Shown: piece after piece, positions 50,291-62,980 of the stretch
How positions within the stretch are numbered: the stretch's first letter is position 1
Layout of the letters: each line of letters starts with the position of its first letter
NCBI GenBank assembly: GCA_024362935.1
Contig: JANCRA010000009.1
Span: 11,054,001 to 11,118,000 of the forward strand
Source of the DNA: Setophaga petechia
Taxonomy: Eukaryota > Chordata > Aves > Passeriformes > Parulidae
DNA length: 64,000 nucleotides
Reading direction: 5' to 3'
Notes under the pieces: generated by a model
Database searches by the model: none
Told to the model about the DNA's origin: nothing
The model's input: only the letters and a program-made list of their open reading frames with translations
Made by a program: the position numbers and the translations under genes

Positions 50291-50373
50291 CTTATGGACT
50301 AGACATTTTTTTGGTTCATTATGTTGGCAGCTACAAATCGATCCTGGGATTTTTAGATCAGTTTATATTGATG

Positions 50374-50440
50374 GAAGTCCTGTCCATATACCTGTCTCCA
50401 CACATGGGCTGTGTGGAGACAGGTATATGGACAGGACTTC
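50374..50440. repeat. Perfect long hairpin: 30-bp arms, 7-nt spacer
   Basis: Left arm 50374-50403 (starts GAAGTCCTGTCCATATACCT) and right arm 50411-50440 are exact reverse complements. The spacer is ATGGGCT; its outer A and T also pair, giving 31 bp around a 5-nt loop TGGGC. No mismatch, which points to a young event or a sequence still under pressure. No transposon termini or target duplication are visible at its edges. Possible origins: fold-back template switching during replication, a miRNA-like hairpin, or an assembly artefact. Confidence 0.97.
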
Positions 50441-52489
50441 ATTTTCTGGGTTGTTCTGGATGCAAAAAATGAAGTTGGGTGCTTTGTGGAGATTGGCTGT
50501 CCTGGGGATCTTGCCCTTTGTTCTGCAGAAGGGCATCAGTAAGTGAAAAGAAAATTCAGAGACACTGCAAGGTGTTATCACAGGTGAAATTGCTTTTGGT
50601 GCAAATTTCCCTCTCCAACATGATGCTATTTTCTGTGATTGTATTTTTCTTTACAACTTATCTATGCCTAGCAGCCTTCTCAATTGCAAATGTGCTAAAT
50701 TCTCCTACATTTTGTAATGTTGCTTAATCACATCTTCCCCTATGAGATGTAGGATCTTAGAAGTAAAGGATTTGTAGCTGAAGGCTATTAAGTTTGAGTT
50801 CATAACTGGTAGTAGAATCAGAACACAGGGGATACAATTCAAAAGATTATAAAGTTTTGTAAGGAACAGCCTAACAGATGAATAACTTGCTGTGCTTCTA
50901 TACCTCCAGTTCAACAAGTTATTTGGGGCTGCATTGCCTGAGCATAGATTGCTTCATCTTTTTGATTTCATTTTGGGTTTGAGTCAAGTCTTTGAATGTT
51001 TGTTAAATAGCATAACATTTCCAAACACATCTGGCAGGTATTTTTGGTATGGCTTTTGCATGTGAGTGATTCTGCACTGCCAGCAGAGATGTGCATCTGC
51101 ATCAGGGTGTCAGTTTGATATATCTTATTATGTCAAAAATAATCAAAACAAATTCCTTTGGTACTTACTCCATCTCCACATGTTTCCTCTAAGCTATGCT
51201 ACAGCTTAAAATAAGTCAACCTAAGGGTGCATAGATTAAATTAAGCATGAATGCAACGCTTTTGGCTTGTGGGATCTATAAATATACAGCAGTCAGGTTA
51301 GTGATGAATGTGGAAGGATAATATGTCAGCAAAAACATTTCATTTACATTTTCTTAGGCAACAAATAGTTTTGAAGATATAGTACCGGTGTATTGTAATA
51401 ATTTTAGTCTTAAAATTAAGGGCTCTGGATATTGATTTTTCATAAAAGTACCTCCTATCACCATTTATAGCTTAAATATTAAAAAAGTTTTTCTAGCAAA
51501 ATAGAAGGAATTTTGAAGGAATTCTGTTCTATGCCATCACGCTAGCGCTTTCAGATGTGCTCAAGAAAGCTCTTCAACTCTTGTTGTAACATTATTTTAT
51601 TCTGTGTTTTTCTGGAAGGGTTTTATCTGAAACTGACACTGATTACATCTTAGCAGTTTTCTTTTTAATTCTCAGATCTTTCAGAAATCAGTTGTGACTC
51701 GGTGTGTAGCAGTACTTTAAAAATCCTTTTTCCAAGTGCTGGCCTGAATTTTTTGCTTGCTTTCTTTTTTGTCAGCTCTAATCCTGATGGTTCATGTCAT
51801 ACTCATGGATTTATAAACTCTGCTTATTTTTTCTTGCTAGATTTAGTAATGTCTCAGGACTTGCTGTACTGAAGCACTCACAAGCAACAGGCTCTGTTCC
51901 AGTAAGAAACTCTTACATGAGAAAGCAATCTCCATGTTCAGCAGGCCTGAGAAATCTCAACAGTTGTAACCAGTCTGCCTCTGATGTGGAGACAGTGTTC
52001 TGACCAAGGTGTCTCTTCACAGACCTGGGCTTAAAATTCCAGCTTTTTGTGATTATTGCCTGTGTCTGCTCTTTCTTCATCCTTGAGCTTTTAAACTCGT
52101 TCATGTTGTAAATTTCTGTAGGTTGGATTCTCTCTCTGCACATTTCCTACCTTTGCTGCTCTGTCCTAAGGAGCCAAAGCCCAGGAAGAATGGCAATTAC
52201 AATAATCACTTCACCAGAGTACAGATTACACATTACACATGCAGACCATGTTTACATTGCTTAGTGGTTTTTTTTCTGAATGATACAGTCTTTGTCATGG
52301 AAATACCTTAAATTTTTAATAGTTATTAGTAAGAAAAATTCCCTGATTAATTTCCCAAGAAATGCTCTTGGGGAAATAAATAATTTGAACAGTGGCTTTG
52401 CTGAATAGACACTTAATACATTAATATTAATGTTTATTTAACATGCTTTCCATCCATCTTGTTAACATCTGTTGTATTAATAGAAACTA

Positions 52490-52511
52490 TTCCCAAATAG
52501 TTTCAAGAGTG
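52490..52511. repeat. Short inverted repeat
   Basis: GAAACTATT, spacer CCCA, AATAGTTTC (arms of 9, exact) around 52484-52505; boundaries approximate. Minor. Confidence 0.5.
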
Positions 52512-52919
52512 ATGGTAATGAGATAGTGTGTGTATGAATGTCTGTTTGGATTGGATTTTAGATTATTGTCCATATTCTGCACTTAGAAGAAAGGGAATCT
52601 CTCAATTTTCACTTTTCTTGAGCATAAAGAGCTTTAATGGTTGAATCATTTGATCTGGTTATTGAAAGGATTACTATTATTGTTCAGCCCAACTGACCCT
52701 CTGGAATTTGAGGAAGGTGTTTAACCATTTGAGCTTTTGCATTTTGTGCTATTTTATTATCCTTATCATTACATGAAATGCTACATTATCAGCAGACTTG
52801 CGTTGTTTTTGTACTGGTTCCAGCTGCAGTGTGCAGGGACTTGTTGAAACCTTGACATCTGTTTTCCCTTTTCCTCCTTTTTTTTCAGAATTCAACCATG
52901 TCGCTTTTTTTTCAGTGTT

Positions 52920-53110
52920 GCATGCTGAGCCTTAAGTTAGCATGAGTGTGCAGCCAAAAGCCATTACACATCTCACTTATGTTCCAGGCAGTTTGTGATG
53001 GAGTGCTGTCCTGCATGCATTTTATTAATGATTTTCCCTGAAAGAAATGGAGTTTATGGCATTATCAGCAGAGTCCACCATTAGTCAGTACACTAACATG
53101 AGAACATTGT
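52920..53110. promoter_or_regulatory. Candidate enhancer-like patch
   Basis: Dense TF-like words: GCATGCTGAGCC, TTTATTAATGATTTTCC, CATTAGTCAG, CCATGCATATTAAGG. Long segments without low-complexity runs set it off from its surroundings. Weak evidence. Confidence 0.2.
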
Positions 53111-56100
53111 GCCATGCATATTAAGGTGATACACTGGGATTTTGGAATTAAAATGCTTTCAAAGAAGGGAAAATAACTCTCCTATCTCTAAATGCATTTG
53201 GGTAGCTATGTATATTTTTGCACAGTCCATCTGCTACTTGAAATTGATGGTTGAAATCTGGTTCTGCTGCAGGCACAAGGTGTGATGGGTTTGGTTCAGA
53301 TATTAACTCTTACAAATTTCACGCTTCAACCTACTTTTGTAGTGCACACTCTCACAAGAACAAGAAAGCCAGAAATGTTCCCAGATTTGATAAAGCTCTG
53401 CTGAGGCAGGTTGCTCTGAATTGGAAAACAAAAGAAAATCTTGTTTTTAGAGGTCTTTCAGGAATCTGCTCCTGGAATGCCACGTAATGTATTGGTAGTC
53501 TCTAAATTGGATGCTTTCATAATGGTGTGCAGACTATAACTTTGAGCTTTTCATTGATCAGTCAGTGATACATATATAATATAATTTCTGTTATATCTGT
53601 TATAGAGGGATTGCAGTACCTAAAGCAAAATTACCAATCAAAGCTTTCCATCTGGATTTCGATCCAGACAGCCAGTAAATTTTATTTGGACCAGTTCCCA
53701 GAGAAGCCGTGTCTCCAAGGGAAGGCTGTGTGATCTCCCAGTGTCTCAAAAAATGATTGCAGCTTGCTCCCACAGTTCCCAGCTGAGAATGTAGAGAGCA
53801 GCACCTGGCCAGCCAAGCAGAGCAGGACCCAGCTTACAACCTCCTGCTGAGCAGAACTTCACAAAAATAAGCAGACCACTAGAAAAATACATAGTGGACG
53901 GAGGTAAAAAATTAATCAAATGCTTCTGTTCTAACAGTTAATTTAAGGATTCATGCTTGCCTTATTGCATGAGATGGATAGATCTTTTACTTGAAAATGG
54001 AAATAACAGTGTTTTACATTTTCAGGTAAAATGGTGAAAGTGGCTTTTGTTGGAAAATTGTATTGATTTCAGGTAGAAGTTGCACTCAGAAGGCTTTACT
54101 GGTGTGCAGGTATTTTGAAAAAGTGATTTTTGAGAAACACTGGTTGTGTGCATCATCTTTTTGAGATTTATGGATGAAATGCAATAAAACTACTTCAGAA
54201 GTAGCAGGCCCCCTAATTCCTGTTTCAGGTAATGGGCCAATATAATGCATTTACTAAACACAGTGAACATGACTGAGCAAAATAATTCATTTCACCTAGC
54301 ACTAGAAGCTTGCCCTGAAAAACATTTTTGTCTGTACTTTTGAAAGGGATTTTCTTCTTATCTCCAAAACTGTAATTATAATTTTGAGAAATTGGCATCA
54401 GACTGCATTTTTCCTTTGAATGAATTATTTTCACCTAGCTGGTCTCTGCCTCCTCATTTAGCTGCTCTAAGCAACTGGAAGGATCGTTAGTGAAAATTTG
54501 TCATGAAATGTGAACAATGAGAACTCATAATTGGTTGTTTTTGCATATTTGAAAAACTTTGAACACAGACATGAGAAAGTAGTCCAGTGCTCTGCTGTTC
54601 ACAGCATACAGAACAAAACTGCAGATTTAGGTTTTTTTTAATATATCTGCAGTGGTATTCTAGAAAGTAGTATTATTCCAACTGAGGTAAAAAATAATAT
54701 TTTTGCTTGTAACCTGACTGGTGATTGAAGAGTGGCTTGGGTTTTTTACTACGTGGCCTTCAGATTGTAGGGTTTTCTTTTATAAGAAAGCAATTCATAC
54801 AAAGGCCTCCTTCAGCCAATGATCTTGCAAGTGTCACTGCTTTTTGAAGGACACACTGACCAGTGCTTAAGACAGTTTAAGAGACTGCTCTGAAACCAGC
54901 TGCTTTTGTGCAAGTGCAGGAGTACAGTTATGTGAATGGTGAAGTAAAAGTACACATCATCTTGACAAAGAGGATATAGCCATCCTAGGATTCATTGCTC
55001 CTTAAATCATGGACAACATATTCTGTACTTAGTTTTTCTGAGTATTTAAGAGCACAATTCATTCACAATAAAAAAATAAAACGCTCACAGGGGCATGGTA
55101 TCTTTTTTTCAGCAAAACCCAGTCTGGGTAAGCTGTTTCCCTTGTACATACGCTTTCTGAAAGTCAGCCTCCAAAACTGTTTTAGTACCTCTAACAAGGC
55201 CTTATTCAAGCACCTAAAGTCAAAGAGGTTTTATTTTGCTAAGTGATCAGAAATTAGAGTAATATTAATTTCCTGTTTCTTAGGAAATGATATTCTTCTT
55301 ATGTGAATACAGTGTTTGCAAATAGTCGCCACCTGTTTGGAGACAGAAGCCTGGTGGGCTGCTGGAGTCCGCACTTGGTGTGTCTGGCCACTAAAGGGTA
55401 GTGTTGTATTGTGGCTGCTAAGGGCAAATGCAGCAGAAGAAACAGAAATACTCCAGATCTAGTTGAACTCTGCTATCAAGCCTTAACTATTTTTCCATTG
55501 GCCCCCCCTTAATTACATTTTCTGCTATTAATTTAGCCATCCTATCAATGTCAGATAGTCCTGAAGAAACATCCTCTGTTTAACATGAATGTATTTTAAA
55601 TGTGTGAGGAGAATTTTTCCTTCTCTGTTCCTGTACAAACTTTGTTCTGGTGTTTGAATTGTCCATAATAAGCATGCTGATCTGTTGTGCAGTTGCTGTT
55701 GGATTTTATGGTGACTAGCAGGATTCAGTCTTCTCCGGTGCAAAACCCACATTCTCGTGGCTCTTGTCCTGTCTACCGTGAAGCAGATTTTGACAGGAGG
55801 AGTCTCAAGTGGCCATGTTGGTGGTTCCTGTAAAGAAACCTTTAATGACTCTCATTCTTCTCAGGTGTCTATTGCTTTCCTCAACTTCTCTAACAAAGAA
55901 GCTTGTTAACTAAATTAGTGTCTAACAGAGAAATTATTTACTTTTCACATAATGTTTTGAGCCAAAGTATAGTAGTTACTGTGCATTAAAACACTGCAAA
56001 CTTTCCACTATCTTTATCTGAATTTTAAAGGATGAAGGTGAAAGCTTTTAAGAAGGGCTTGTCATAAAGTGAACTTGTTTCTTAACAGCAATGTGATGGA

Positions 56101-57699
56101 ACATTTGAAAAACCTAATTTAAGTTGACTGGTTTTCTAGGTGTGCCATCATTTAGTGCAAACCAGAAAAGTAAAATAATGAAGTAAAACAATATTTTAAG
56201 ATTAGTGTATAAAGCATAGTATGGAAAGGTTTTCTTGTCCTTATGAAATACTTTACTTACCAAGAAAGACATATTTTACTGAGTACATATTTTAACTGAA
56301 GAAAATAGGTGATTTTTCTGTCAGGTTTTTACCACATCTGATAAAGATCATACAGGCTGAGCTGTGTATATCACAGATTGGATGTTGATGAATACTCACT
56401 TTGTAGAAGTAGACTGATACTACATCTTCAGCAGTCAGAAAGGGAGAGAAACCTCTGTATTGGTGGCAGAGGAAGCAAGATGAAGAGCAGTGGGTCCTGA
56501 GCCAGCGCTGACCAACATGCAGCTGAGGGGACAGTGTGCATGGAGGCAGGTGAAGCAGGACTCCCCAGGTCACAGGGATGCTGGCTTGCTTTCCCTCTGC
56601 TCCTGACAGCCAGCAGGAAAGCAAGCTATTTCTGCTGCATTTGAGGATGAAAATTCATGTGTTTTTAGCTATGATGGTGTCTTGTGTTGTGATTTGGGGA
56701 CACACACACAATCAGAGGCATTAATCTGCAATGCAGCCGCACAGGCAAGTTGGCAAAGAGCAGCTCCAGCCAGCTCGAACCCCTGCAGTAACAGCTCTTC
56801 ATTTACAGAAACCCCCACAGCACCATCTCCTCTTCATTTACAGAGGGCACTCTTGTAATGAGAATCTCATGATAAACTGCTCTTCTTCACTGAAAAGCTC
56901 TCACAGCTTGACAGTGCAGTTATCACCATGGAGATTTCACTCCAACAGCAAAGAATGAATTTGGTGCTGTTTAACTTGGGGAATGTGTAGCAGATACTTC
57001 CCAATGGCTTCAGCTAAGCCACCACCTGAGGAGAGAACTTGGATCAGAAGCTGAGAGAGGAAGTGCATATACACTGATGATAAATTAAATTTTTTGTAGG
57101 TGACTGGCTCTCCAGAAATGGCATGTGTGTAATGACAGATAAATGTGAAAGGGTATGAATAAAAGCCTCAGAGCCTGAGCCAAAAGGAAGAGAAATAGAC
57201 TTGCCTTAACCTTGAAGGAAATATTCAAATGTGATGGTCTGTGAATTCCAGCTGAGGTATAATTCCCTTTCCTCAGAAAGAAGGGAGGGCCTGAAGTTCC
57301 TTGAGGAAAGGGAAGAAAAAAAGAGACTTGCTATCAAAATGCATTTAGAACAGGTATTTTTCCTTCCCCAAAAGGCCATATTGATATGCTTGGATTTCTC
57401 ATTTCACAGAAATTACCTAAAAAGCAGTATGGAATGATTAATTTCTGATTTTCCTGAGGCTGTGAAATCCTTCTGTGTGAGTAATATTTGATTATTTTAC
57501 CGGTCTGTATTCTGAACAGAGCTCTACACAATAAGCAGTATGGTACAAAGCTGAACAAAGCACTGGGAAGGCTAATATGATATGCAGGGAGATAAATGGA
57601 GTAATACAGGAGGTCTTTTCTGATACTGCATTTCTGCTGGGATTAGGAAGTGATTTTCCCGCTCTCCTCTGCTCTCCTGAGACCTGCAGGGGAGTGCCA

Positions 57700-58152
57700 C
57701 AGAAGTGATCAGAGGGCTGGAGCACTTATCATGTGAAGAAAGTCACAAGAGACTGGTGGTTGTTGAGTGTGGAGAAGGTAAAGCCCTGAAAAACCTTATT
57801 TGCCTTTGAGCAAGCCTTTGAGAACATAAAGGGGGCCTGCAAAAAGTCTGGGGACAAACTTTGTAGCAGGGCTGTTGCAATAGGACAAAAGGTTTTAAAT
57901 GGTTTGAAATACTTTTTAAACTAAAAGAGGGTAGGTTTAAATTTGCTATTAGGAATTAGCTCTTTACTGTGAGGGTGGTGAGGCACTGGCACAGGTTGCC
58001 CAGAGAAGTTTTGGATGCTCCATCACCCCTGGGGATGTAAAAGACCTGTGGCAGGGCTATAAGCAACCTGGTCTAGTGGAAGATATCCCTACTCAGGGGG
58101 TAGGATTAGAGGAACTTCAAGATTAGAGGAACTTCATTCTGTGATTCTATTA
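57700..58152 (+). mobile_element. CR1 LINE 3' end, + orientation
   Basis: Clear CR1: 'gatcagagggctggagcac' at the left, 'aagggggcctgcaaaaag' near 57829, 'tttactgtgagggtggtgag' near 57963, 'gcactggcacaggttgccca' near 57983 and terminal 'attctgtgattctatt' ending at 58152. Just before the end, a 16-17 bp segment (GATTAGAGGAACTTCA) is tandemly duplicated at 58104-58136. No coding potential remains. Confidence 0.95.
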
Positions 58153-61100
58153 TTTATAAGCTCTCAGGAATATTCATAGCTGTCATGAGACTTGTTACTG
58201 ACTCCCAGGGATAGATGTCAGTGAGATAAATTCAGTATCTGAGATATTCCTCTGTGAAGAAATAGATAAATAGTGGGTAAGTACTGCAAAGGTAGTGGTT
58301 AGTGGAAAATATAATTTGGCTAAGGAGAAAAATGAAGGGAAAGTACCAGTAAAAATCAAATTGAGTCTTAAGGGGGGCTTTCAGGTTTTTTTTTTTAGCT
58401 TGAAAAATCAACCAGAGGCAAAATTAAAAAAAAGAAAAATAGTAGTAGAGAGGTATAGTGAGCTCCTTTGACATGAATAACTGAAGAGACCTGCCTAAGA
58501 ATTGAACATTGAGTCTGAGTGAGCCAAAAGTAGCAGGAAAATGAAAATTAGCTCTGCAATAAAACTCATAAAACTTGACACAAAATTGATGAGTCAGAGT
58601 CCTAAAGTAATGAGTCATTTAAACAATGAGGTTTTTCCAAGGATGAAACGTTTTTTAGTGTCTTTTTTTCACTATCAGAGAAGTGGTAATCAAACTCAAC
58701 ATGAGATGGTTTAAGATTCAAAAAGGCTACTTTAAAACAGATTTAAGACTTCCCATCTAGCTGATCATGGGGTGAAGTGTGGAAGACAATTGTCACTGAC
58801 TCTCTGCGTGCCGCCTCCTTTGGACTGTGCCTTCCTCACTAGCCTCAATTACCTCTCTGTCACCCTCTGTGTGTGCTCCTGGCTGCAGCCCATGTCTCCA
58901 TCTTCCTAAATACCTCATATTTTCCTTTTGCCATGCTTCATTTCTCTTTGTCTTTTCATAAAACCCTCTACTTATCACTTGAATTTTCCTTAGAGCCTTC
59001 TACATCTCTTTTGCTTTAACCACCTCATTTCTTTGTCCTCACTTTTCTTTCCATCTCTCCAACAACCATGATGCCTGAGGACATGCCAGCTTGAAATGAT
59101 GCCTCATTTCTCATCCAAAACAGCTTTCAGCTTTAAGTCAAATTAAGTTGTTATTAAAAGAAGACAAACACACAGAACACCCCCTCCTTCTTTTCTGTCC
59201 AAGAACCCAGCACTATGGAAATTGTAACAAAGGAGTGAGATAGTAATCATGGTAGTTGTGGTGTAATGTGCTGATGCTATGAACTGTTCCTGAATGTAGT
59301 GGAAAATTTTGTTTTCTGAATATTTTTTATTTAAAAATATCAGTGTTTCAGTATTAACTTGATATGCGGTCAACTTTAAAAGAATAGGAAAGTATTCAAT
59401 TTGCTGTGACTGATATACACAAAGAATTTAGTTCTGGGGGGTTTTTTGTGGTTGTGTTTGAAAATGTGAATTTAAAAGGTCCCTGAATGCAGTCAGAATA
59501 CAACAGTTATAAAAGAGGATTGCATCTGTAACCTTCATTGAATGCTTTTCCTGAAAGGATTGATCCAATCACTCTCTCCATCCCTCTCTCCCTCCTTGAT
59601 TCCCTCCCTCTTCTTTCTCTCCGTCTCTTCCCTTTACCTTTCCCTTTTTCCCCTGTGTTCTCCTTTCCCTTTCTCCCTCCCTCTGCACCTCCTCCAAACC
59701 ACTTCTGACTGCCCTTTCTTACTGGTGAGAGAATATAACCAGGTATTGGCTCTACGAGCTGCTGTTCTTGGGCCATGTGCACTCCACAGTGTGAAGCACA
59801 ATTTCTGATGTCTTTTGTGTATATGAGAAGGAGGCATAACAAGGAGACCATCTACAAAGAGGTGAACTTTAGTGTTTCAGGCCAATCAAAGGAATAATCC
59901 CCATAAGTAGTTAGGAGATTTCTCTTTGGCTCCAAATGTTTGCCTGTTTAATTAAAGAAGGAAAAGTGAAGATAATTTTTCAAAATGCCTATGGTATGTA
60001 GTGTATATAGTACAGAGCCAGTCCTGAGGTTGGGCTGGAAGACAAGCTTGCTGCTTTTGCTCTCTGTTCTCCTTCTGGGACAGCTCTGCTGATCTGCTTT
60101 GTGCTTCCCTGGCAGCTGTGGGTGCCTGGCCCATCCAGGTCCCCCCCAGTTCCTCCTTCTGGGGATGCAGCTGCTGTGGTGCTTTGAGGGTCAAAGCACA
60201 GTAGCAGCTACTGGGGTACAAAATAATTTGGGGATCTTCCTAGGTAGACACCTGTGCTTCCCGCTGGAAGGGCATGTGGGTGTCTTGAGTTGTTTACTAG
60301 GGCAATGATGATTTGTGTGGAATCCAGGCTTCACTGTGTACAACTTACTGAGGGGACTTAAGGCTTGACAAAATTTTCTGCCTCTGTTTTTTTTGGTTGT
60401 GGCCAGGTCAGCCAGTTTTATTTTTGTGGCTTGCCTATAACCAAAACCTATACTAGTGATCGATTTTGCTTTCTGCTGCTTGTTGTGTTTCTCAGCACCA
60501 ATGCAAGCACTCCCTGGCCCCTGCTAATGCTACTGTTATTTGTTAGTGTAACAAAGTGTACAAAGTGTAAGAGAGACACCATTAACGTTAAATAACATCT
60601 CTTTACCAGAAAGGTTTTTGTTAAGAAGAGTCACAGAGTATTTAGTACTGTGTGTGGCAGACTGTTTTTTCATTTTCTTTTTATTTAAGGTATACATTTG
60701 ACTGCATTGACTTGGTCTCCCCCCTGTGAAAAAATAAAACCTTATTTGTGAAAAAGAATACGGATTCTGTGCCTTGAAGACAACAGAAAACTCCAAGGGA
60801 GGCTTTTGTAATTTGCTGATGTAAAAACTGACTAACTTTAAAGTTGATCACATGCAACAGAACACACTGACCCCTAAAACACTTATATGGTCCAGCTTAG
60901 GTGAGAAAAATTCTTGATCTTCTAAACTCTGACTTTTTAGGAGCCATCTTCTCCAGAAGTGAAAATGGGTAATAAAAAGCAGGTCCTGTAGCTTAACTGA
61001 TGACTGGGTGTGAATAGAAAGTGTTTGCAGATTTCTCTCTGAAAAAGCCTGAAAGGATGTGCTGTGTATGTGTCAGATGCCTTTTAACTTAACTGCTGAG

Positions 61101-62980
61101 GAGTGTGAACTTGCAGAGAGGGCCAGGGATGCAGAGACAGAAGGGATGGAAAATACAGACAGTGAAAGACATCTCAGGGCTTCCAATAGCAATATAAAAA
61201 GGTACTGGAAGCCTTGAGAGAAGTTACTCTGCAAGAAGATGGATTGGAAAGGAAATTGTGATCTTGCTACAACCTTTCTAAGAGCTAGTATTATAATTCC
61301 AGAATTATTAAAATTTCAGGAGGCAAGAAAAGCTGTAATTTTACATACAGAGTATGAAACTGAGGGCAAGGAGAAAAGAGGCAAGCATAAGAACACTTTA
61401 AATTATAAGTGTAGAGTTTAATAAAACCCAAAGATATCTAAACACAATTTATTTTTTGTGTGTTAACCCTATTTTCTTTCTTATTTGCATTTAAATTGCA
61501 CTGATTGAACCTGAGATGCTTTAAAAATTGGCGTAGTTGAGCCTGGTTAAGTGTTGCTACCTGAATTTTAATGTCTTGTTTAGGCTTCAAAGAAACCCTC
61601 TTACCTGGGCAGAGCCAAGCACTTCTGGATTTATTAAATCTATTTTTTTTCTCTCAAATGTGAATTTAATTTGTATTTATGTTTGTTGTCAAAATACCTC
61701 AACTTTGTGCCTAGAGTTGCTTATTGCTGGTTTGATTCTAATACTCTGCTTGGTATAAAGACAAATGTAAAAGTTAGCACTCCCCAGAAGTGTGTCAAAC
61801 TCAGGAAGCAAAAAGGAAATCACAGGATTTTTAATGTTATTCTGCAAATTAGTAGTTTTGTACGTGCAGTGGGAGAGGTGGCAATTTCAGAGGAACTTGA
61901 CTGAAGGGAAGAGCTGTTTGAAGTTGGGTGGGAGTATGGGGTGGGAAGATAGGCAGGGTATGTCTTGTGGACAAAAAAGAAAGATGGGAAGCAAATGAGT
62001 TTATTTTAACGTTACTGAGGCTGATACACTAATAGAACATAAACTGAGTAGGAACATGGTATAAAGCTCTGTCAAATATTTACATTTTTGATGTTGGTGT
62101 TCAGGTAGTGTGTAGTGTAAAGATGACAGTGGTCATAGAAATAGGGTTGTGGTGGATCTCAATTTAAAAGGACATGCGTTGCTTAAGGAAAGAATAATTT
62201 AGGAAAAACCTTTGTTCTTCTTTTGGTATTTATTTAATCTAGTTGTTATTCTCTCAGTTTCCTGGGTTTTTTTAATTTGCTTATGTTCTTCCTTTAAAAT
62301 TGTTTTAATTATGAATAGTAGTCTACAAGCAAGTTACGGCATGTACCTCTATTTTTCCTCTTTATGTAATTTCTGCTAAAGAGGCTCATAACTGTTGTGG
62401 ATGTCAAAGCCTTCAGGCATGTTTCTGGGAATGATGATATGAATTTTATAACCCCTAGACACCAGTTACTTCAGATTGGTGGGAGTACTTTTCATGCCAA
62501 AATCTGGCAAAATCTCATTAGGAAATTCTTTCACTTGTGTTCTTGTACACTTTAAATGCTTTTTCTGAGGGGGCTTGTTTAGGTCAGCTGGACTGTTCTC
62601 AACTGTTTTGTCAGTTTTTAGAGACTGTTGATGTGTTGCTTTGCTGACTGTAGAGTTGAAACTCTATTTGTGAAATTAACCTGTTCAAACATCAGTGTGC
62701 TATTTCATTAAAAAACTTGATATAAAAATATTTAAGTAAGCCTACTCTTCTAGAATCTTCTTGTCAATGTGAAGTGAGAACAGACTTTATTAAGTTGTTT
62801 TTTTTTAGAGATGGATAGACATCTAATTTGTTTTTAAAATTTGTCAGAGATGTATCAGTAAGTCCAAAGTCAGTTTTTGGTAAAAGTCACTGATTCTTTG
62901 TTTAATATGATTCCATATGATTGGAAAGATTGAATTTTTAAGCAGTCCCTTGTAAAATAACTAAAAGCTGTTGTAAGGAA
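58153..62980. other. Unique intron stretch with pyrimidine-rich parts
   Basis: No transposon recognised. The + strand is pyrimidine-rich at 58795-59075 and extremely so at 59570-59700. A GC-richer patch at 60040-60210 has no recognisable content. Confidence 0.55.
59570..59700 (+). repeat. Polypyrimidine tract (CT-rich, about 130 bp)
   Basis: Almost only C and T (CTCTCC, CCCTCC, TTTCCC words) with a handful of interruptions. The complementary purine strand creates an artificial Arg/Glu/Gly-rich open frame. Such tracts can form triplex DNA and can bind PTB-type splicing repressors in RNA. Confidence 0.85.

Larger units (their letters stand above)
48246..57699. other. Unique intron stretch
   Basis: About 9.5 kb without transposons I can recognise. 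Listed separately: T/G tract 50208-50290, the 50374-50440 hairpin and enhancer-like patches around 49780-50010 and 52920-53110. A cluster of acceptor-plus-GTA motifs at 54010-54230 is described as a finding. Open frames are short and featureless. Confidence 0.55.

Noticed and set aside
59507..59851. Arg/Glu/Gly/Lys-rich 114-codon frame on the - strand.
   Set aside because: Direct product of the polypurine complement of the CT tract.
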